From SB15 sp964639245 (GTDB taxonomy: Bacteria > Chloroflexota > Anaerolineae > Aggregatilineales > J027), in assembly GCA_964639245.1 (NCBI GenBank), contig CAZXCU010000003.1, positions 248,001 through 312,000 on the forward strand: a stretch of DNA of 64,000 nucleotides, read 5' to 3'. This document shows positions 50,223-60,390 of the stretch, one piece after another. The notes under the pieces are model-generated. The model did no database searches and had not been told where the DNA came from. It saw only the letters and a list, made by a program, of their open reading frames with translations. How positions within the stretch are numbered: the first letter of the stretch is position 1; every line of letters starts with the position of its first letter. A program made the translations under genes and the position numbers.

Positions 50223-53200
50223 TTAACACCCAACTTCAATGTTGTTGCAGGTGTCCTGACGGCGGTTGAAATCGGTGGCGGTGTCTATACCGCTCCCGCC
50301 ACGCAAGTTATCCATCTGGGTGCCGCCAGTGAGGGTGTCGTTGTCTGCACCGCCGAACAAATCATCGTGTCCGCTTTCGCCAAACAGGATGTCCTGCCCA
50401 TTGCCGCCGTAAACTTCATCATGGTCGCTGCCGCCGTAGAGGGTATCGCTGCCGTTGCCGCCCAGTAATTCATCATCATCGTTGCCGCCAAACAGCAGGT
50501 CATTGCCATCACCTGCGTCAAGATAGTCGTCGCCGTGGTTGCCAACGAGGACATCATTGCCGTTGTTGCCGAACAAATCGTCGTGACCATTGCCACCCAC
50601 AATACAGTCGTCCCCTTCTTTACCTCGCACGGTGTCATGCCCATTCCCTGCGAAAATGAGATCATTTAAAGCTGTGCCGTTCAGGGTTTCGCTGGCATTT
50701 GTGCCGTAGATGACATTTTCAACCACGATATTGGCACATTCCGCCGGTGCAGGGACACATGGACTGCCTGTGCTGGTCGCCGGGGCGGTTTTGGTTTGAC
50801 CGAGTTCGTCTTGCCAAGCGATGTTGATGACGTTTGCACCACTCAGGGTCGGGGTAGTCAGATAACTGACACCTGACGGAGCGCTAAAGCTGCCAGTCTC
50901 CGCTGACCCTGCGAGAGTCCATGTGCCGGAGACGGTGAAACTGTTCGGATTTTCAATGCGCCAGCGCCGTTCCACGGTGGGGTTGTCCGAGCAAACCGCC
51001 ACGACGCGCAAATCCAGAATACGCCCGACAATTTTAATGATTACCGTGTCGGTGTCCGTTGCGTTGTCGTCATCGGTGACGGTGAGGGTGATTTCGTGTT
51101 CGCCCACAGGCAGTTGCACCGTCGCAAAGGCGGTTGAGGCAAGGGTTTCACTGTTGAGCGACCACACATAGCTGACAATCGTGCCATCATCGGTGCTTTG
51201 CTGCCCGTCCAGATTGAACCACTCAATGCCATCATCATCCGAGTCCACATAGGTTGCATCGTCACCTGCATTGGCAACAGGCACTTGATTCGGCGTGGCA
51301 ACCGTGAAGCTCCATGTCGTGGCGGCCTGTTGTGTGCCATCGGCAATGTCGTTGTTGCCCGTGATAGTGACCGTGTAGGTATCCGGCGCAAGCGGTGCGG
51401 ACGGCGTAAAGGTATGGGTGTGGGTTGCATCATCATACGCCACGTTGCCTGCAACCGGGCCGCCTGTGCCTGTCACTGTGAAGGTGGAAAGGAGGATGGG
51501 CATGGCTTGATTCCATGTGGCGGTAATGAGCGCACCCGGTAAAACATCCGTCGCATTGCTGGCGGGGCTGAAGCTGACCACAAATGGATCGCGCCAGTTG
51601 GCAACGGTATCATTCTGGGTTTGGGCGCTGCTGCCCACGTTCACGCTGCGGGCATCAATTTCGGCGTTGCCATCGGCCTGTTTTTCAACCGTATCCCAAC
51701 TGCCACGGGTGTATTTGTAATAGAAGGTGTAGGTCGCAGGCAGATTAAGCGTGATTTCCCATGTGGTGGCGTTGGTCTGGCTCATGACCATCCCGCCGGG
51801 ATTCCATGAGGGGTAGGTTGAACCGCTAAAATCGCCAAAATTGCCCGCAAGATAGACGCTGCCGGGTGTGCCTGCTGGAATCGTCGCTACAAATTGAACA
51901 CTGACCAGCGTGAGGGGAACAATCGCTTCAACTGAATTGGATTCGGCGGAGGGATTGCCACTGCCATCAAAGGCGGTCAGGGCATACACATAGGTTTTGC
52001 CTTGCGTGACGCTGGTATCGCTGTAGCTGGTTGCGGCGGGGTCATTCAGGCTGGTGAGGGCGCTGAACGTAGGCTGTCCCGCTTCTTTCCGCAGCACAGT
52101 AAAGCCCGCCAAATCGCCTGCCGTGTTGGGGTGAGCATCCCATGTTAAATCAACCGCGCTGGCGGTGATGTTGGCGACGGTGAGGTTGGTCGGAACTTCC
52201 GGCGCGGTGGTGTCCGGCGGTTGCACAATGCTAAACTGCCATGTGGTCGGGACTTGTTGAGCATCGTTCCCCGCATCGGTTGCGCCTGTGACGGTGGCGG
52301 TGTATTGACCTCCGGCAAGCGGCGCGGACGGCGTAAAGGTGTGGGTGAAGGTGCTGCTGTCATAGCTAAATGTGCCTGCCACGGCCCCCGCTGGGCCTGT
52401 CAGGGAGAATCCCCCCAGATTGGCGGGCATGGCTTGATTCCATGTGAGAGTCACCACGGTGGTATTGGGTAAATCGGTTGCGCCCTCTGCCGGGGTGAAG
52501 GCTGTCACCATCGGGTCACGCCAATTTTCAATCGTTACCGCAATTGCCTGAGTCCCATCCGTGCCATATTCAACGGTTAAGGGACGGTTGTCGACTTCGG
52601 TGTTGCCATCAGCCTGTTTTTCGACCTTCTCCCAACCGCCCCGTGCAAATTTATACACAAGGCGCGTGCCATCCAACCATGATTTGGTGATTGTCCATGT
52701 ATTCGGGCCGCTTTGAGTCATGGCATAGGCGGGGTCATTGGGATTCCACCCGTTGAAATCACCTACGATATGAATTGTTCCGGGGGAGACTTCCGGTACG
52801 GTGACGGTGAAGGTTACCTCCACATAGCGGGCTTCGGCGGTGGCATTCACCGTATTCGAGGCAACCGATTCATTGAGACTCGTATCCACTGCTTTGACGT
52901 AATAATCGTAATTGGTTCCTGCCACAGCGGTGGTATCCGTGTAGGCAACGGCGGCGCTGTCGGTCAGGGTCGTGATTTTAGTGAAACCGGGCGCGGCGGT
53001 ATTTTGACGGTAGATATTGAAGCCGTACAAATCGGTATCAGTGGTGTTCGCGTCCCAACCCAGCGACACACTCGCCGAGGTGGTGGCGGTCACCACCAGA
53101 TTTTCTGGTGGGGTGGGTGGGGTGGTATCCGAAGGCTGAGTCACCACCAGCAACCCGGTATCATTGACATCAAAAGGCGGGCCAGATTTATCGGTGTAAT

Positions 53201-56111
53201 TCCATGTGAGGCCGCCATCCACGCTCCAACGGGTGGTATAGCGGAATGTTCCTACGGAAGTTGGCAGCAGCGTTCCCTTATATTCATCATTGTTACCAAC
53301 CTGTCCATTAAAGGTCATCGGGAACCATGTCCACAGGTCAGGGGTGTCCGTCGCCAAGCCATAACCGACCTGTGCAGTAATGCCTGCCGCTTGACCGGCG
53401 CTGTTGGTGACACCATCAATCCAGATTTGCCCGTAAATCTCGGTGGTCGGAATGGTAGCGCTGAGGACGTAAAGCGGCTGCGGATAGCCACAGCAGGTAT
53501 TGCCTGTGCCAATTTCGGGAGGCCATTGCAAATTGTACCAACCACCCGCGATATTGTGCTGGGGAATCGCGCTGGCTTCATTGGAGTAGCCGCTTTCGAG
53601 CAGCGAACCCGCATTTTTGCTCACTACCACATAATAATAGGTGGTGGCATTGGTTAAGCCTGTGTCGGTGTAGGTGGTGCTGCTGGTATTGCCGACGAAG
53701 GTATAGCCCCCGCCGCTTAAACGGGTGCGGTAGACATCGAAATTATCGGCATTGGCGGGTGCAGTCCAATGGAGGGTGACTGACCCTGTGCCGCCTGTTG
53801 CGCTCAAATTGGTAACAGCCAACGGACGGTTGGCAAACGCGCCTAAGACCAACACCGCGCCATTCCGTGCTGGCGCATTGATATTTTGGAGTTGGCCTGT
53901 GCTGTTGACGGTATAGGTTGCATTGGAGAGAACATCGGTCAGGACAGCGCCTACCGGAAGATACCCGCTCACATCGACAGTCACCGTTTTGCCTGCGGCA
54001 GACCCGTTCACCACAACAATGGCTGTGTTGGAGTCGTCCGCCATTTTGCGCCCGTACACCAGCAATTCATTGGCATCATCGGTCAGCAGCAGGTCAAATG
54101 AGCCAGTTCGCAGCGCGGGGTTGGCATTGCGGGCTGCAATCAAAACATCGTAATAGCTACGGAGATTGGCCTGTGCGCTGGAACTTTGCATATGGGCGTA
54201 GTAGGGTGTTCCCGTTTCATCCAACCACGGATAGGGCGCACGGTTGTAGGGGTCATCTTGCCAGCGACTGCCATCATAGGCGGGCGGGTTGACCGTACCG
54301 ACTTCATCGCCGTAATAAATGGTCGGTGCGCCGGGCAGGGTCATCTGCATCAGCACCGCGCCTTTGAGACGGGTAACAGCATCGCTCCAATCATAATTGG
54401 GGTCAGCATATTCGGCGGTGTTGTTGTCGCTGTTGTTGTGGTCAAGCAGGAACAACACGCGGTTGGTGTCGTGGCTGCCAAACAGATTCATCATGGCGTA
54501 GAAGGCTTCCGGCGCGTAGCGTTCTTGCAGATTCAAGAAACGTTCGCTGAATCCGGTGGGAGTCAGGGGATTCAAGGTGCCGGCTGAACTGGCAGAATTA
54601 AAGTCGTTGTCGTTAAAAGCAGTATCGCGCCAGAAACTCAGCACCGCCGCGCTGAATTGGTAGTTCATGGTTGCGTCCCATTCACCGCCAATTGTCCACG
54701 AGGTCGGATTACCCCATTCTTCCCCGACAATATACATGTCGGGGTTCACCGCACGCACGGCGGCACGAAAATCTTCCCAGTAATCATCGGCGGGGTCGTT
54801 GATTGTCCCATGATCAATTTCGGGAGCAACATCCAACCGCCAGCCGTCCGCCCATTGCGCCCAGTATGGCCCGACTGAACTTGTACCGTTGTTGATGAAA
54901 TAATCGCGCACGGCGGGGAAATCATGCTGGTAAACGGGCAGACTGTCGAAGATGCCAAACCATTTGGGATAATCGCGGTTGTCGGAACAGGGCGCGGGGG
55001 GTGTGCCAGCGTAAGGGAAGAAGGTATACCAATCTTCATATGCACTGACGGTACTTTCACACGCGCCACTGCCATCATTCGCTCCTACTGTGGTGGGGAC
55101 ACCTGCGCTTGCCCATCGGCTGTAGCGGTCAAAATAGTAGCTATCGGAGGAACTGTGGTTGAACACCCCGTCCAGAATAATCCGAATCCCGCGATTGTTG
55201 GCTTCTTGGGCGAGGGTTTGAAAAGTTGACAGCGTACCGAAATTGTCATCAATCGTCATGAAATCGGTGGTGTCATATTTGTGGTTGGAGGGCGATTCAA
55301 AAATCGGGTTCAAGTACAGGGCGGTGACACCCAAATCTTGCAGGTAATCGAGTTTATCAATAATCCCTTGCAAGTCCCCGCCGTAGAAGTTCTGGCTGTA
55401 AATGCCGTTACAGACATTGCCATTTAACACGTTGCGCGGGTCACAAATCGCGGTGTTCCAATCTGTATTATTAGAACGGACAACGGAGTCGTAGTTACCG
55501 TAGAAAAATTCACCTGCGGCGGGGTTGTTGCTGGGGTCGCCATCAGAAAATCTGTCGGTGAAAATCTGGTAAATAACCGCATTTTTCACCCAATCAGGAG
55601 TCTCAAAGGCGGGGTCGTAGATGGTCAACTGCCAGCCTCTATCCGGGCTGTTCTCGTAAGTTTGTCCCCATCCACCGGTATATGCCCCATCATCTTCATA
55701 ATAAACGGTTTTTGAGCCGTCAATCGCCAGAAAACGATACCAATAAACGGTGGGCTGAGGGCTGGCGGGCAAGGTGACTTCCCAGAATTCATACACATTC
55801 GGGTCGTTGGGCAGCACAATCTCGCTGGCAATTTTGGTCATGTCGTACAGCGAATCGAGATTGAGGCGGTCATTCCAGACACGCACTTTGGCGGCGGTTA
55901 GATCGCCATTTAAAGCGCGGAAACGCAACCGAATCGGGGTGTTGACGGGTACAGCGCTGCCGGGATTGCGATACAGCGAGTCGCGGCTGTTGTGACCGAG
56001 TTCATTCCAATTGACATTGTTATCCGCAGCTTGTGAGGTCTGGGAGCGAAGGGACGGGGCGACAAGGATGAGCAGAAAAAGGAGGAGAAAAAATTGAGGT
56101 CGTAATTTCAT
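50223..56111 (-). CDS. Giant exported GH13 alpha-amylase/pullulanase-like protein with binding and RTX modules
   Basis: The 1962-residue protein has a signal peptide (MKLRPQFFLLLFLLILVAPS), a CBM34-like N-terminal domain (30-170), a GH13 barrel (175-640) with nucleophile Asp427 (GWRLDVAPE), acid/base Glu464 (IVGEEW) and Asp548 (GSHDTN), and a beta domain C to about 760. Then follow an Fn3 domain, an unknown beta module (GGWYNLQWPPEIGTGNTCCG), Fn3, a starch-binding E-set (HIVGDFNGWNPNDPAY), an Ig-like Big_5, Fn3, another E-set, Big_5, a PKD domain and about 130 residues of RTX repeats (GGNGHDDLFGNNGNDVL). It should degrade starch or glycogen outside the cell. RTX repeats bind calcium. The repeat order Fn3/E-set/Big_5 is duplicated. 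Confidence 0.93.
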   Translation of the reverse strand: MKLRPQFFLLLFLLILVAPSLRSQTSQAADNNVNWNELGHNSRDSLYRNPGSAVPVNTPIRLRFRALNGDLTAAKVRVWNDRLNLDSLYDMTKIASEIVLPNDPNVYEFWEVTLPASPQPTVYWYRFLAIDGSKTVYYEDDGAYTGGWGQTYENSPDRGWQLTIYDPAFETPDWVKNAVIYQIFTDRFSDGDPSNNPAAGEFFYGNYDSVVRSNNTDWNTAICDPRNVLNGNVCNGIYSQNFYGGDLQGIIDKLDYLQDLGVTALYLNPIFESPSNHKYDTTDFMTIDDNFGTLSTFQTLAQEANNRGIRIILDGVFNHSSSDSYYFDRYSRWASAGVPTTVGANDGSGACESTVSAYEDWYTFFPYAGTPPAPCSDNRDYPKWFGIFDSLPVYQHDFPAVRDYFINNGTSSVGPYWAQWADGWRLDVAPEIDHGTINDPADDYWEDFRAAVRAVNPDMYIVGEEWGNPTSWTIGGEWDATMNYQFSAAVLSFWRDTAFNDNDFNSASSAGTLNPLTPTGFSERFLNLQERYAPEAFYAMMNLFGSHDTNRVLFLLDHNNSDNNTAEYADPNYDWSDAVTRLKGAVLMQMTLPGAPTIYYGDEVGTVNPPAYDGSRWQDDPYNRAPYPWLDETGTPYYAHMQSSSAQANLRSYYDVLIAARNANPALRTGSFDLLLTDDANELLVYGRKMADDSNTAIVVVNGSAAGKTVTVDVSGYLPVGAVLTDVLSNATYTVNSTGQLQNINAPARNGAVLVLGAFANRPLAVTNLSATGGTGSVTLHWTAPANADNFDVYRTRLSGGGYTFVGNTSSTTYTDTGLTNATTYYYVVVSKNAGSLLESGYSNEASAIPQHNIAGGWYNLQWPPEIGTGNTCCGYPQPLYVLSATIPTTEIYGQIWIDGVTNSAGQAAGITAQVGYGLATDTPDLWTWFPMTFNGQVGNNDEYKGTLLPTSVGTFRYTTRWSVDGGLTWNYTDKSGPPFDVNDTGLLVVTQPSDTTPPTPPENLVVTATTSASVSLGWDANTTDTDLYGFNIYRQNTAAPGFTKITTLTDSAAVAYTDTTAVAGTNYDYYVKAVDTSLNESVASNTVNATAEARYVEVTFTVTVPEVSPGTIHIVGDFNGWNPNDPAYAMTQSGPNTWTITKSWLDGTRLVYKFARGGWEKVEKQADGNTEVDNRPLTVEYGTDGTQAIAVTIENWRDPMVTAFTPAEGATDLPNTTVVTLTWNQAMPANLGGFSLTGPAGAVAGTFSYDSSTFTHTFTPSAPLAGGQYTATVTGATDAGNDAQQVPTTWQFSIVQPPDTTAPEVPTNLTVANITASAVDLTWDAHPNTAGDLAGFTVLRKEAGQPTFSALTSLNDPAATSYSDTSVTQGKTYVYALTAFDGSGNPSAESNSVEAIVPLTLVSVQFVATIPAGTPGSVYLAGNFGDFSGSTYPSWNPGGMVMSQTNATTWEITLNLPATYTFYYKYTRGSWDTVEKQADGNAEIDARSVNVGSSAQTQNDTVANWRDPFVVSFSPASNATDVLPGALITATWNQAMPILLSTFTVTGTGGPVAGNVAYDDATHTHTFTPSAPLAPDTYTVTITGNNDIADGTQQAATTWSFTVATPNQVPVANAGDDATYVDSDDDGIEWFNLDGQQSTDDGTIVSYVWSLNSETLASTAFATVQLPVGEHEITLTVTDDDNATDTDTVIIKIVGRILDLRVVAVCSDNPTVERRWRIENPNSFTVSGTWTLAGSAETGSFSAPSGVSYLTTPTLSGANVINIAWQDELGQTKTAPATSTGSPCVPAPAECANIVVENVIYGTNASETLNGTALNDLIFAGNGHDTVRGKEGDDCIVGGNGHDDLFGNNGNDVLVGNHGDDYLDAGDGNDLLFGGNDDDELLGGNGSDTLYGGSDHDEVYGGNGQDILFGESGHDDLFGGADNDTLTGGTQMDNLRGGSGIDTATDFNRRQDTCNNIEVGC

Positions 56112-56869
56112 GTTTAATAACCTTAAATCAACTAAATCGGTTTAGGACTAAGTTAATTTTTTTATACCGTATCTTCATCAGAAATACAAGGGACTTGTTT
56201 AGCCCGTTTGAAAATTCCGAATTTTCGGTGGTAAGGGCGGGAGATGCGGACAAAATTTTCTTTAGGGGAGGGTCTCCAACGGAGGAGGCGCTAAGTGCTG
56301 TGTCCGGTAAATTAGTTCAGAGGGTGGGTTACAGATGTTTCACATCTTTCTCCGTTGGAGACCCACCCCTACCGAAAAACCAATTTATTAGGTGAAAATT
56401 CGGTAGGGGTAGGTGCTAAGGACGGTACACCGTCCGTCACCTACCCTACGAAAGAACTTACAGGACAAAGCGCTAAGAATCGATCCGTAAATTATTTTTC
56501 ATACGCTTAAAAGCCGCTGTTTACAGGTAACGCTGGCCTGATGCACATCAACAAAATAGGATGGATAACCAACTGTACGGGCGTGGTCTGTGACCCGCCC
56601 TCATGCCCTTGCGGGGGTGAGTCACAGACCCACCCTCATTCTCTTGCGGAGGTGAGTCACAGACCCACCCGTACACTATCCGCATTTAAAAGTGAAACTG
56701 CACTGGGCCAGTGAACACCGCGCTCAAGCACGGCGTTAAAATAAATATACGGATTGATTCTAAGGGCAGTCCGCCACCCTCTCCATCCGAGTTTCCTTAG
56801 GGGACAGGGATCGGGGCGTATTTTAAGAACACAGATTGCAAGTCACGCCCCGATCCCCACTCTTTCTTT
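56112..56869. repeat. 758-bp repeat array, no genes
   Basis: The gap between the amylase start and the glgC stop is a mosaic of repeats. At 56300-56375 is the GTGTCCGGTAAATTAGTTCAG + GGGTGGGTTACAG module of 28098. At 56400-56470 is GTAGGGGTAGGTGCTAAGGA with CGGTACACCGTCCGTCACCTACCC. At 56560-56705 is a tandem of GTCTGTGACCCGCCCTC and GGGGTGAGTCACAGACCCACCC, shared with 63620-63745. At 56703-56745 is the GGCCAGTGAACACCGCG module. The amylase promoter should lie in 56112-56200. Confidence 0.75.
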
Positions 56870-58141
56870 TTATCCCGGCCCGCTGTAATTGATGCGTGCG
56901 CCATCGGGAACTGTCCCGTTGGCGTATTTTTCCTGAAAATGCTTGCGCTGGGCATCTTCGCCAATAATCACGTTGCGTCCGATGACCACCCCCGCCGGAA
57001 TATCCGCGTTTTTGCCGATGGTGGTTAAACCCAGATTTCCCGGAGTGGCTTCGGAACGTCCGACCCGCGCACGGTGTCCAATGTTGACCTGTTTATCGCT
57101 GACACAGCGTTCGACCACCGCCCCGCCTTCAATGACGGTATCCGTTAAAATGATGCTATCGCGCACGACTGCATCCGGCCCGACATACACCCCCGGCGAC
57201 AGTACACAGCGTTCGACCAGCGCTCCTTCTGCTAATTCCACCCCGTTGCATAACATGCTATCCACAATCCGCGCTCCTTTTGCCACACGGACAGGCGCAC
57301 GTTCCTCACTCTGGGTATGAATGACCCAATGGCGGTCATGCAAATTGATGGGCGGGGAATCGACCAGCAGATCCATATGTGAACTCCAATAGGCATCCAC
57401 TGTTCCTACATCCACCCAGTAATCATCAAAGGGATAGGCATAGACCCGCATATTCTGGGCAATCATGTTCGGGATGATATTTTTACCAAAATCGTGGTCA
57501 GAGGTTTTGTCCGCCGCATCTTCGCGTAGCAGATCGACCAAGACTTGGGTTTTGAAAATGTAAATGCCCATATTGGCAAGATTGCCGGGCGGGTTTTTGG
57601 GTTTTTCCAGAAATTCGCGCACGCTCAAATCATCATTGGTGAACATGATGCCAAAGCGCGAGGCTTCATCCCACGGCACTTCACGGACACAGATACTAAT
57701 ATCGGCATCGCGTTCGCGGTGATAATCCACCAAGCCACGATAGTCCATTTTATAGATATGGTCGCCGGACAGAATCAAGGTATATTCAGGATTGCCGCGC
57801 TCCAAAAAATTAATATTTTGTGTGACTGCATCGGCAGTACCGGCATACCAGTCTGTATCAAAGCGCCCTTTGTAGGGCTGCAAGAGCTGCACCCCGCCGC
57901 TTAAAGTCCGGTCTAAATCCCAAGGCCGCCCCAAACGGATATGCTCGTTGAGGGAGTGCGGGCGATATTGGGTGAGTACCAAGACATCAAAAATGCTGGA
58001 ATTCACACAATTGCTTAACGGAAAATCAATAATGCGATATTTCCCCGCGAATGGCACAGCAGGTTTAGCCCGCTTGGAAGTGAGTACCCCCAACCGCGTA
58101 CCTTCCCCACCCGCTAGAATGACTGCACGTATACCGGGCAT
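56870..58141 (-). CDS. glgC: Glucose-1-phosphate adenylyltransferase
   Basis: The 423-residue GlgC has the nucleotidyltransferase start AVILAGGEGTRLGVLTSKRA followed by KPAVPFAGKYRIIDFPLSNC, the glucose-1-phosphate region (DWYAGTADAVTQN, LSGDHIYKMDY), F-L-E-K-P and a C-terminal left-handed beta-helix (VVRDSIILTDTVIEGGAVVE). It makes ADP-glucose for glycogen synthesis in the cytoplasm. The upstream amylase is exported, so the two act on opposite sides of the membrane. Confidence 0.95.
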   Translation of the reverse strand: MPGIRAVILAGGEGTRLGVLTSKRAKPAVPFAGKYRIIDFPLSNCVNSSIFDVLVLTQYRPHSLNEHIRLGRPWDLDRTLSGGVQLLQPYKGRFDTDWYAGTADAVTQNINFLERGNPEYTLILSGDHIYKMDYRGLVDYHRERDADISICVREVPWDEASRFGIMFTNDDLSVREFLEKPKNPPGNLANMGIYIFKTQVLVDLLREDAADKTSDHDFGKNIIPNMIAQNMRVYAYPFDDYWVDVGTVDAYWSSHMDLLVDSPPINLHDRHWVIHTQSEERAPVRVAKGARIVDSMLCNGVELAEGALVERCVLSPGVYVGPDAVVRDSIILTDTVIEGGAVVERCVSDKQVNIGHRARVGRSEATPGNLGLTTIGKNADIPAGVVIGRNVIIGEDAQRKHFQEKYANGTVPDGARINYSGPG

Positions 58142-58213
58142 AACAAACCTTTCCTATTCTTTTAAGCGCATGGCTATCAGCACAGGGTTTGAGAACTGAT
58201 AGCCAAGTGCCAT

Positions 58214-59107
58214 TTACTGATTCCACCCCACCCACAAATCCACATACACGGGGCGATGGTCTGACCCCTGAGCATTGCCGCGCTGCACCACATGCGCCGT
58301 CCCCGGTACCATCCGATGACGCATCGCCTGCGACAGCAAAATATAATCGAGTTGACTGTATTCTTTTTTGCCCGACCAGTAATGCGTCCAGCGTTCTTTT
58401 TCGGGCAGTTCGCTCAACACATCGTACAATTGGAGTTCCGGGTCAGCTACCAGCGATTTGAGCGTTTCGGCGTTTGGCGTGTCGTTCATATCGCCCATCA
58501 CCACGAACAACCCCTGCTGCGGGTTGGGAAAACGCCGTTTAATCAACTGGGCAATTGCCATCGCCTGCCGTGCGCGTCGTTCGGTGGCGTTTTTGATGGC
58601 TTTTTCGCGTTTTTCGCCTTTGAGTTCCGGGTCAACGAATTTGCTTTTGAGGTGGGTCACAAAGGCTGTGAAAACCGGAATATAGCTTTCTGGATCAAGA
58701 ATCTCGACTTCCAGCAAATCGCGGGAGAAAATCTTCTCCTTGCGGGCATCGCCAAAATCGCGCAGAAATTGATAGGATACCACCTGCCCTAACGGAAGCG
58801 TACTCGCCAAGCCCACTTGAATCCCACGCGGGTCATTGGCTTCCACCACCACAATTTCCTCAAAGTGTTTGCCTAAATGTGCGGTGTTAAATTCGACCAG
58901 CGCCCCTTTGTTTTCTAATTCCTGAAACCCCATGACATCTGGCTTGTCCTGCCGCAGCCGTTCGCCCAGATAATAAAGTGCCATTAAATCTTTGGGTTTG
59001 GTGCCACGCGGCCCCCAAAAATCATCCCCGCTTTGATATGGGTCATCAAAACGGTCGTACAGGTTATTGACATTGTATGTGCCTAATTTAATGCGGCGTA
59101 CTGCCAT
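58214..59107 (-). CDS. Endonuclease/exonuclease/phosphatase-family protein
   Basis: The 297-residue protein starts MAVRRIKLGTYNVNNLYDRF (ATG 59107, GAAGG upstream; GTG 59125 is an alternative). Family residues are visible: N in TYNVNN, E in GFQELEN, GDMNDTPN (Asp/Asn), and SDHRPVYVDL (Asp/His). No signal peptide is present, so it acts in the cytoplasm. Substrate could be DNA or a phosphoester; it is not ExoIII-like in length. It lies 11 bp downstream of the small STAS-like gene and may be co-transcribed. Confidence 0.85.
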   Translation of the reverse strand: MAVRRIKLGTYNVNNLYDRFDDPYQSGDDFWGPRGTKPKDLMALYYLGERLRQDKPDVMGFQELENKGALVEFNTAHLGKHFEEIVVVEANDPRGIQVGLASTLPLGQVVSYQFLRDFGDARKEKIFSRDLLEVEILDPESYIPVFTAFVTHLKSKFVDPELKGEKREKAIKNATERRARQAMAIAQLIKRRFPNPQQGLFVVMGDMNDTPNAETLKSLVADPELQLYDVLSELPEKERWTHYWSGKKEYSQLDYILLSQAMRHRMVPGTAHVVQRGNAQGSDHRPVYVDLWVGWNQ

Positions 59108-59118
59108 CCTTCGCCCCT

Positions 59119-59493
59119 TTAACACAATCCTAAATCGCTAAAAAACGCCCAAGCATCGTCATCATCTGACGATACACGGATTTGCACCCCCAACTTGCTG
59201 TCCAGAACTTTTGCCATAAAGTTAATGAACTGGTCGGGGTTCAAAAAAACACAATACCCCAACATCTTATGCTGCATCAAGCGGCTCTGCGAAAACAAGG
59301 CCAAAATATCTTCTGGCCCTTTGGTCATGTGGTCAAAATCCAACACCACATGGAGTGGCATCAGGGCTTTGTCCATGATGACAGCTGCTTCATCCAGCAC
59401 CTCAATGACATCATCAGCTGTCAATCCCTCTAAAAAATATAATTTCATCAGACGCGGATTATTGCGCCAAGGATATTGTAAGTCGTATGGCAT
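59119..59493 (-). CDS. STAS/SpoIIAA-like small protein, second copy of this type
   Basis: The 124-residue protein starts MPYDLQYPWRNNPRLMKLYF at ATG 59493, chosen because sequence upstream is low-quality as protein. It has the layout seen at 22101: L-E-G-L-T-A-D-D-V-I-E-V-L-D-E, LHVVLDFDHMTKGP, LGYCVFLNPDQ and a C-terminal acidic end. Similarity between the two is in pattern rather than in long identities. Function is unknown. Confidence 0.55.
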   Translation of the reverse strand: MPYDLQYPWRNNPRLMKLYFLEGLTADDVIEVLDEAAVIMDKALMPLHVVLDFDHMTKGPEDILALFSQSRLMQHKMLGYCVFLNPDQFINFMAKVLDSKLGVQIRVSSDDDDAWAFFSDLGLC

Positions 59494-59607
59494 GGTAGTA
59501 ATTTCAAATAGTTTGCTAAAGAGTATAACAATCTTGGGCGCGGGTCTCAAAAACTGATACCGAAGTGGGTCACTTGCTGCTAACCTTGAGAGGGAAAAGG
59601 AAAAATC

Positions 59608-60390
59608 ATGCGGCAAAACACACTTTTTAAATTTTATCCCCCGCCTGTTTGGGGGTGGGCAGTGTTTTTCTGGTTGCTCATGCTCACCGCTACGCCCATC
59701 GCCATCTGGATTGAAGGCGACCAGACTTTCCCCTTCATGGCAACGCTGGGGGTGCTGGCACAAGCCGCCGCCACGCTGCTGGCACTTTCGCAGCGCTGGT
59801 CAAGCAGGCAAATAGGCCAACTCATGCTGATTCTTGTTCCGTTGACATGGTTGGCGGAGTACATTGGCAGCACGACGGGTTTTCCTTTTGGCGATTATTT
59901 TTATACAGATCGTTTGCAACCTCAATTGCTGCATGTGCCGGTTCTCATCCCCTTCGCATGGCTGATGATGCTCCCGCCTGCGTGGGCAATCACGACTTTG
60001 ATTTTGCAAAATTCGCGCTTCGCTCACAATCGGCTTGTTTTTGCCGCGCTTGCCGGAGGGGTGTTTACCACGTGGGATTTGTACCTTGACCCGCAGATGG
60101 TCGAAAAAGGCTTGTGGACGTGGGAAAATCCAAGCGGGTATTTTGGCATCCCCCTGATTAATTTTTTCGGTTGGTGGTTGGTGTCTGGCCTGCTGACGGG
60201 GATCATTTTCCCACGCAATTTGCCGCTTGTGCCGCTGACCAGCATTTACATCCTGACATGGCTTTTTCAAGCGGTGGGGTTGGGGGTGTTCTGGGGGCAG
60301 CCGGCACCGGCGTTGTGTGGCTTTTTGGCGATGGGCTTTTTTATAGGGTTGGCATGGAAACATTCTTCTGGACTCTCGGCGCGTTCCTAA
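59608..60390 (+). CDS. cruF: CruF-like carotenoid biosynthesis membrane protein
   Basis: The 260-residue protein has about seven membrane segments and the carotenoid-hydratase-like signature LAEYIGSTTGFPFGDYFYTD, PFAWLMMLPPAWAI and WDLYLDPQMVEKGLWTWENP. CruF hydrates the 1',2' double bond of acyclic carotenoid ends. The downstream glycosyltransferase (CruG-like) and CrtI-like desaturase support this. AGGGAAAAGGAAAAATC precedes ATG 59608. The 3' end overlaps plsY by 37 nt. Confidence 0.8.
   Translation: MRQNTLFKFYPPPVWGWAVFFWLLMLTATPIAIWIEGDQTFPFMATLGVLAQAAATLLALSQRWSSRQIGQLMLILVPLTWLAEYIGSTTGFPFGDYFYTDRLQPQLLHVPVLIPFAWLMMLPPAWAITTLILQNSRFAHNRLVFAALAGGVFTTWDLYLDPQMVEKGLWTWENPSGYFGIPLINFFGWWLVSGLLTGIIFPRNLPLVPLTSIYILTWLFQAVGLGVFWGQPAPALCGFLAMGFFIGLAWKHSSGLSARS

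Noticed and set aside
52713..53657. 314-codon plus-strand ORF inside the amylase gene
   Set aside because: Gly/His/Ile-rich shadow of the repeat-rich amylase frame, which has clear domains.
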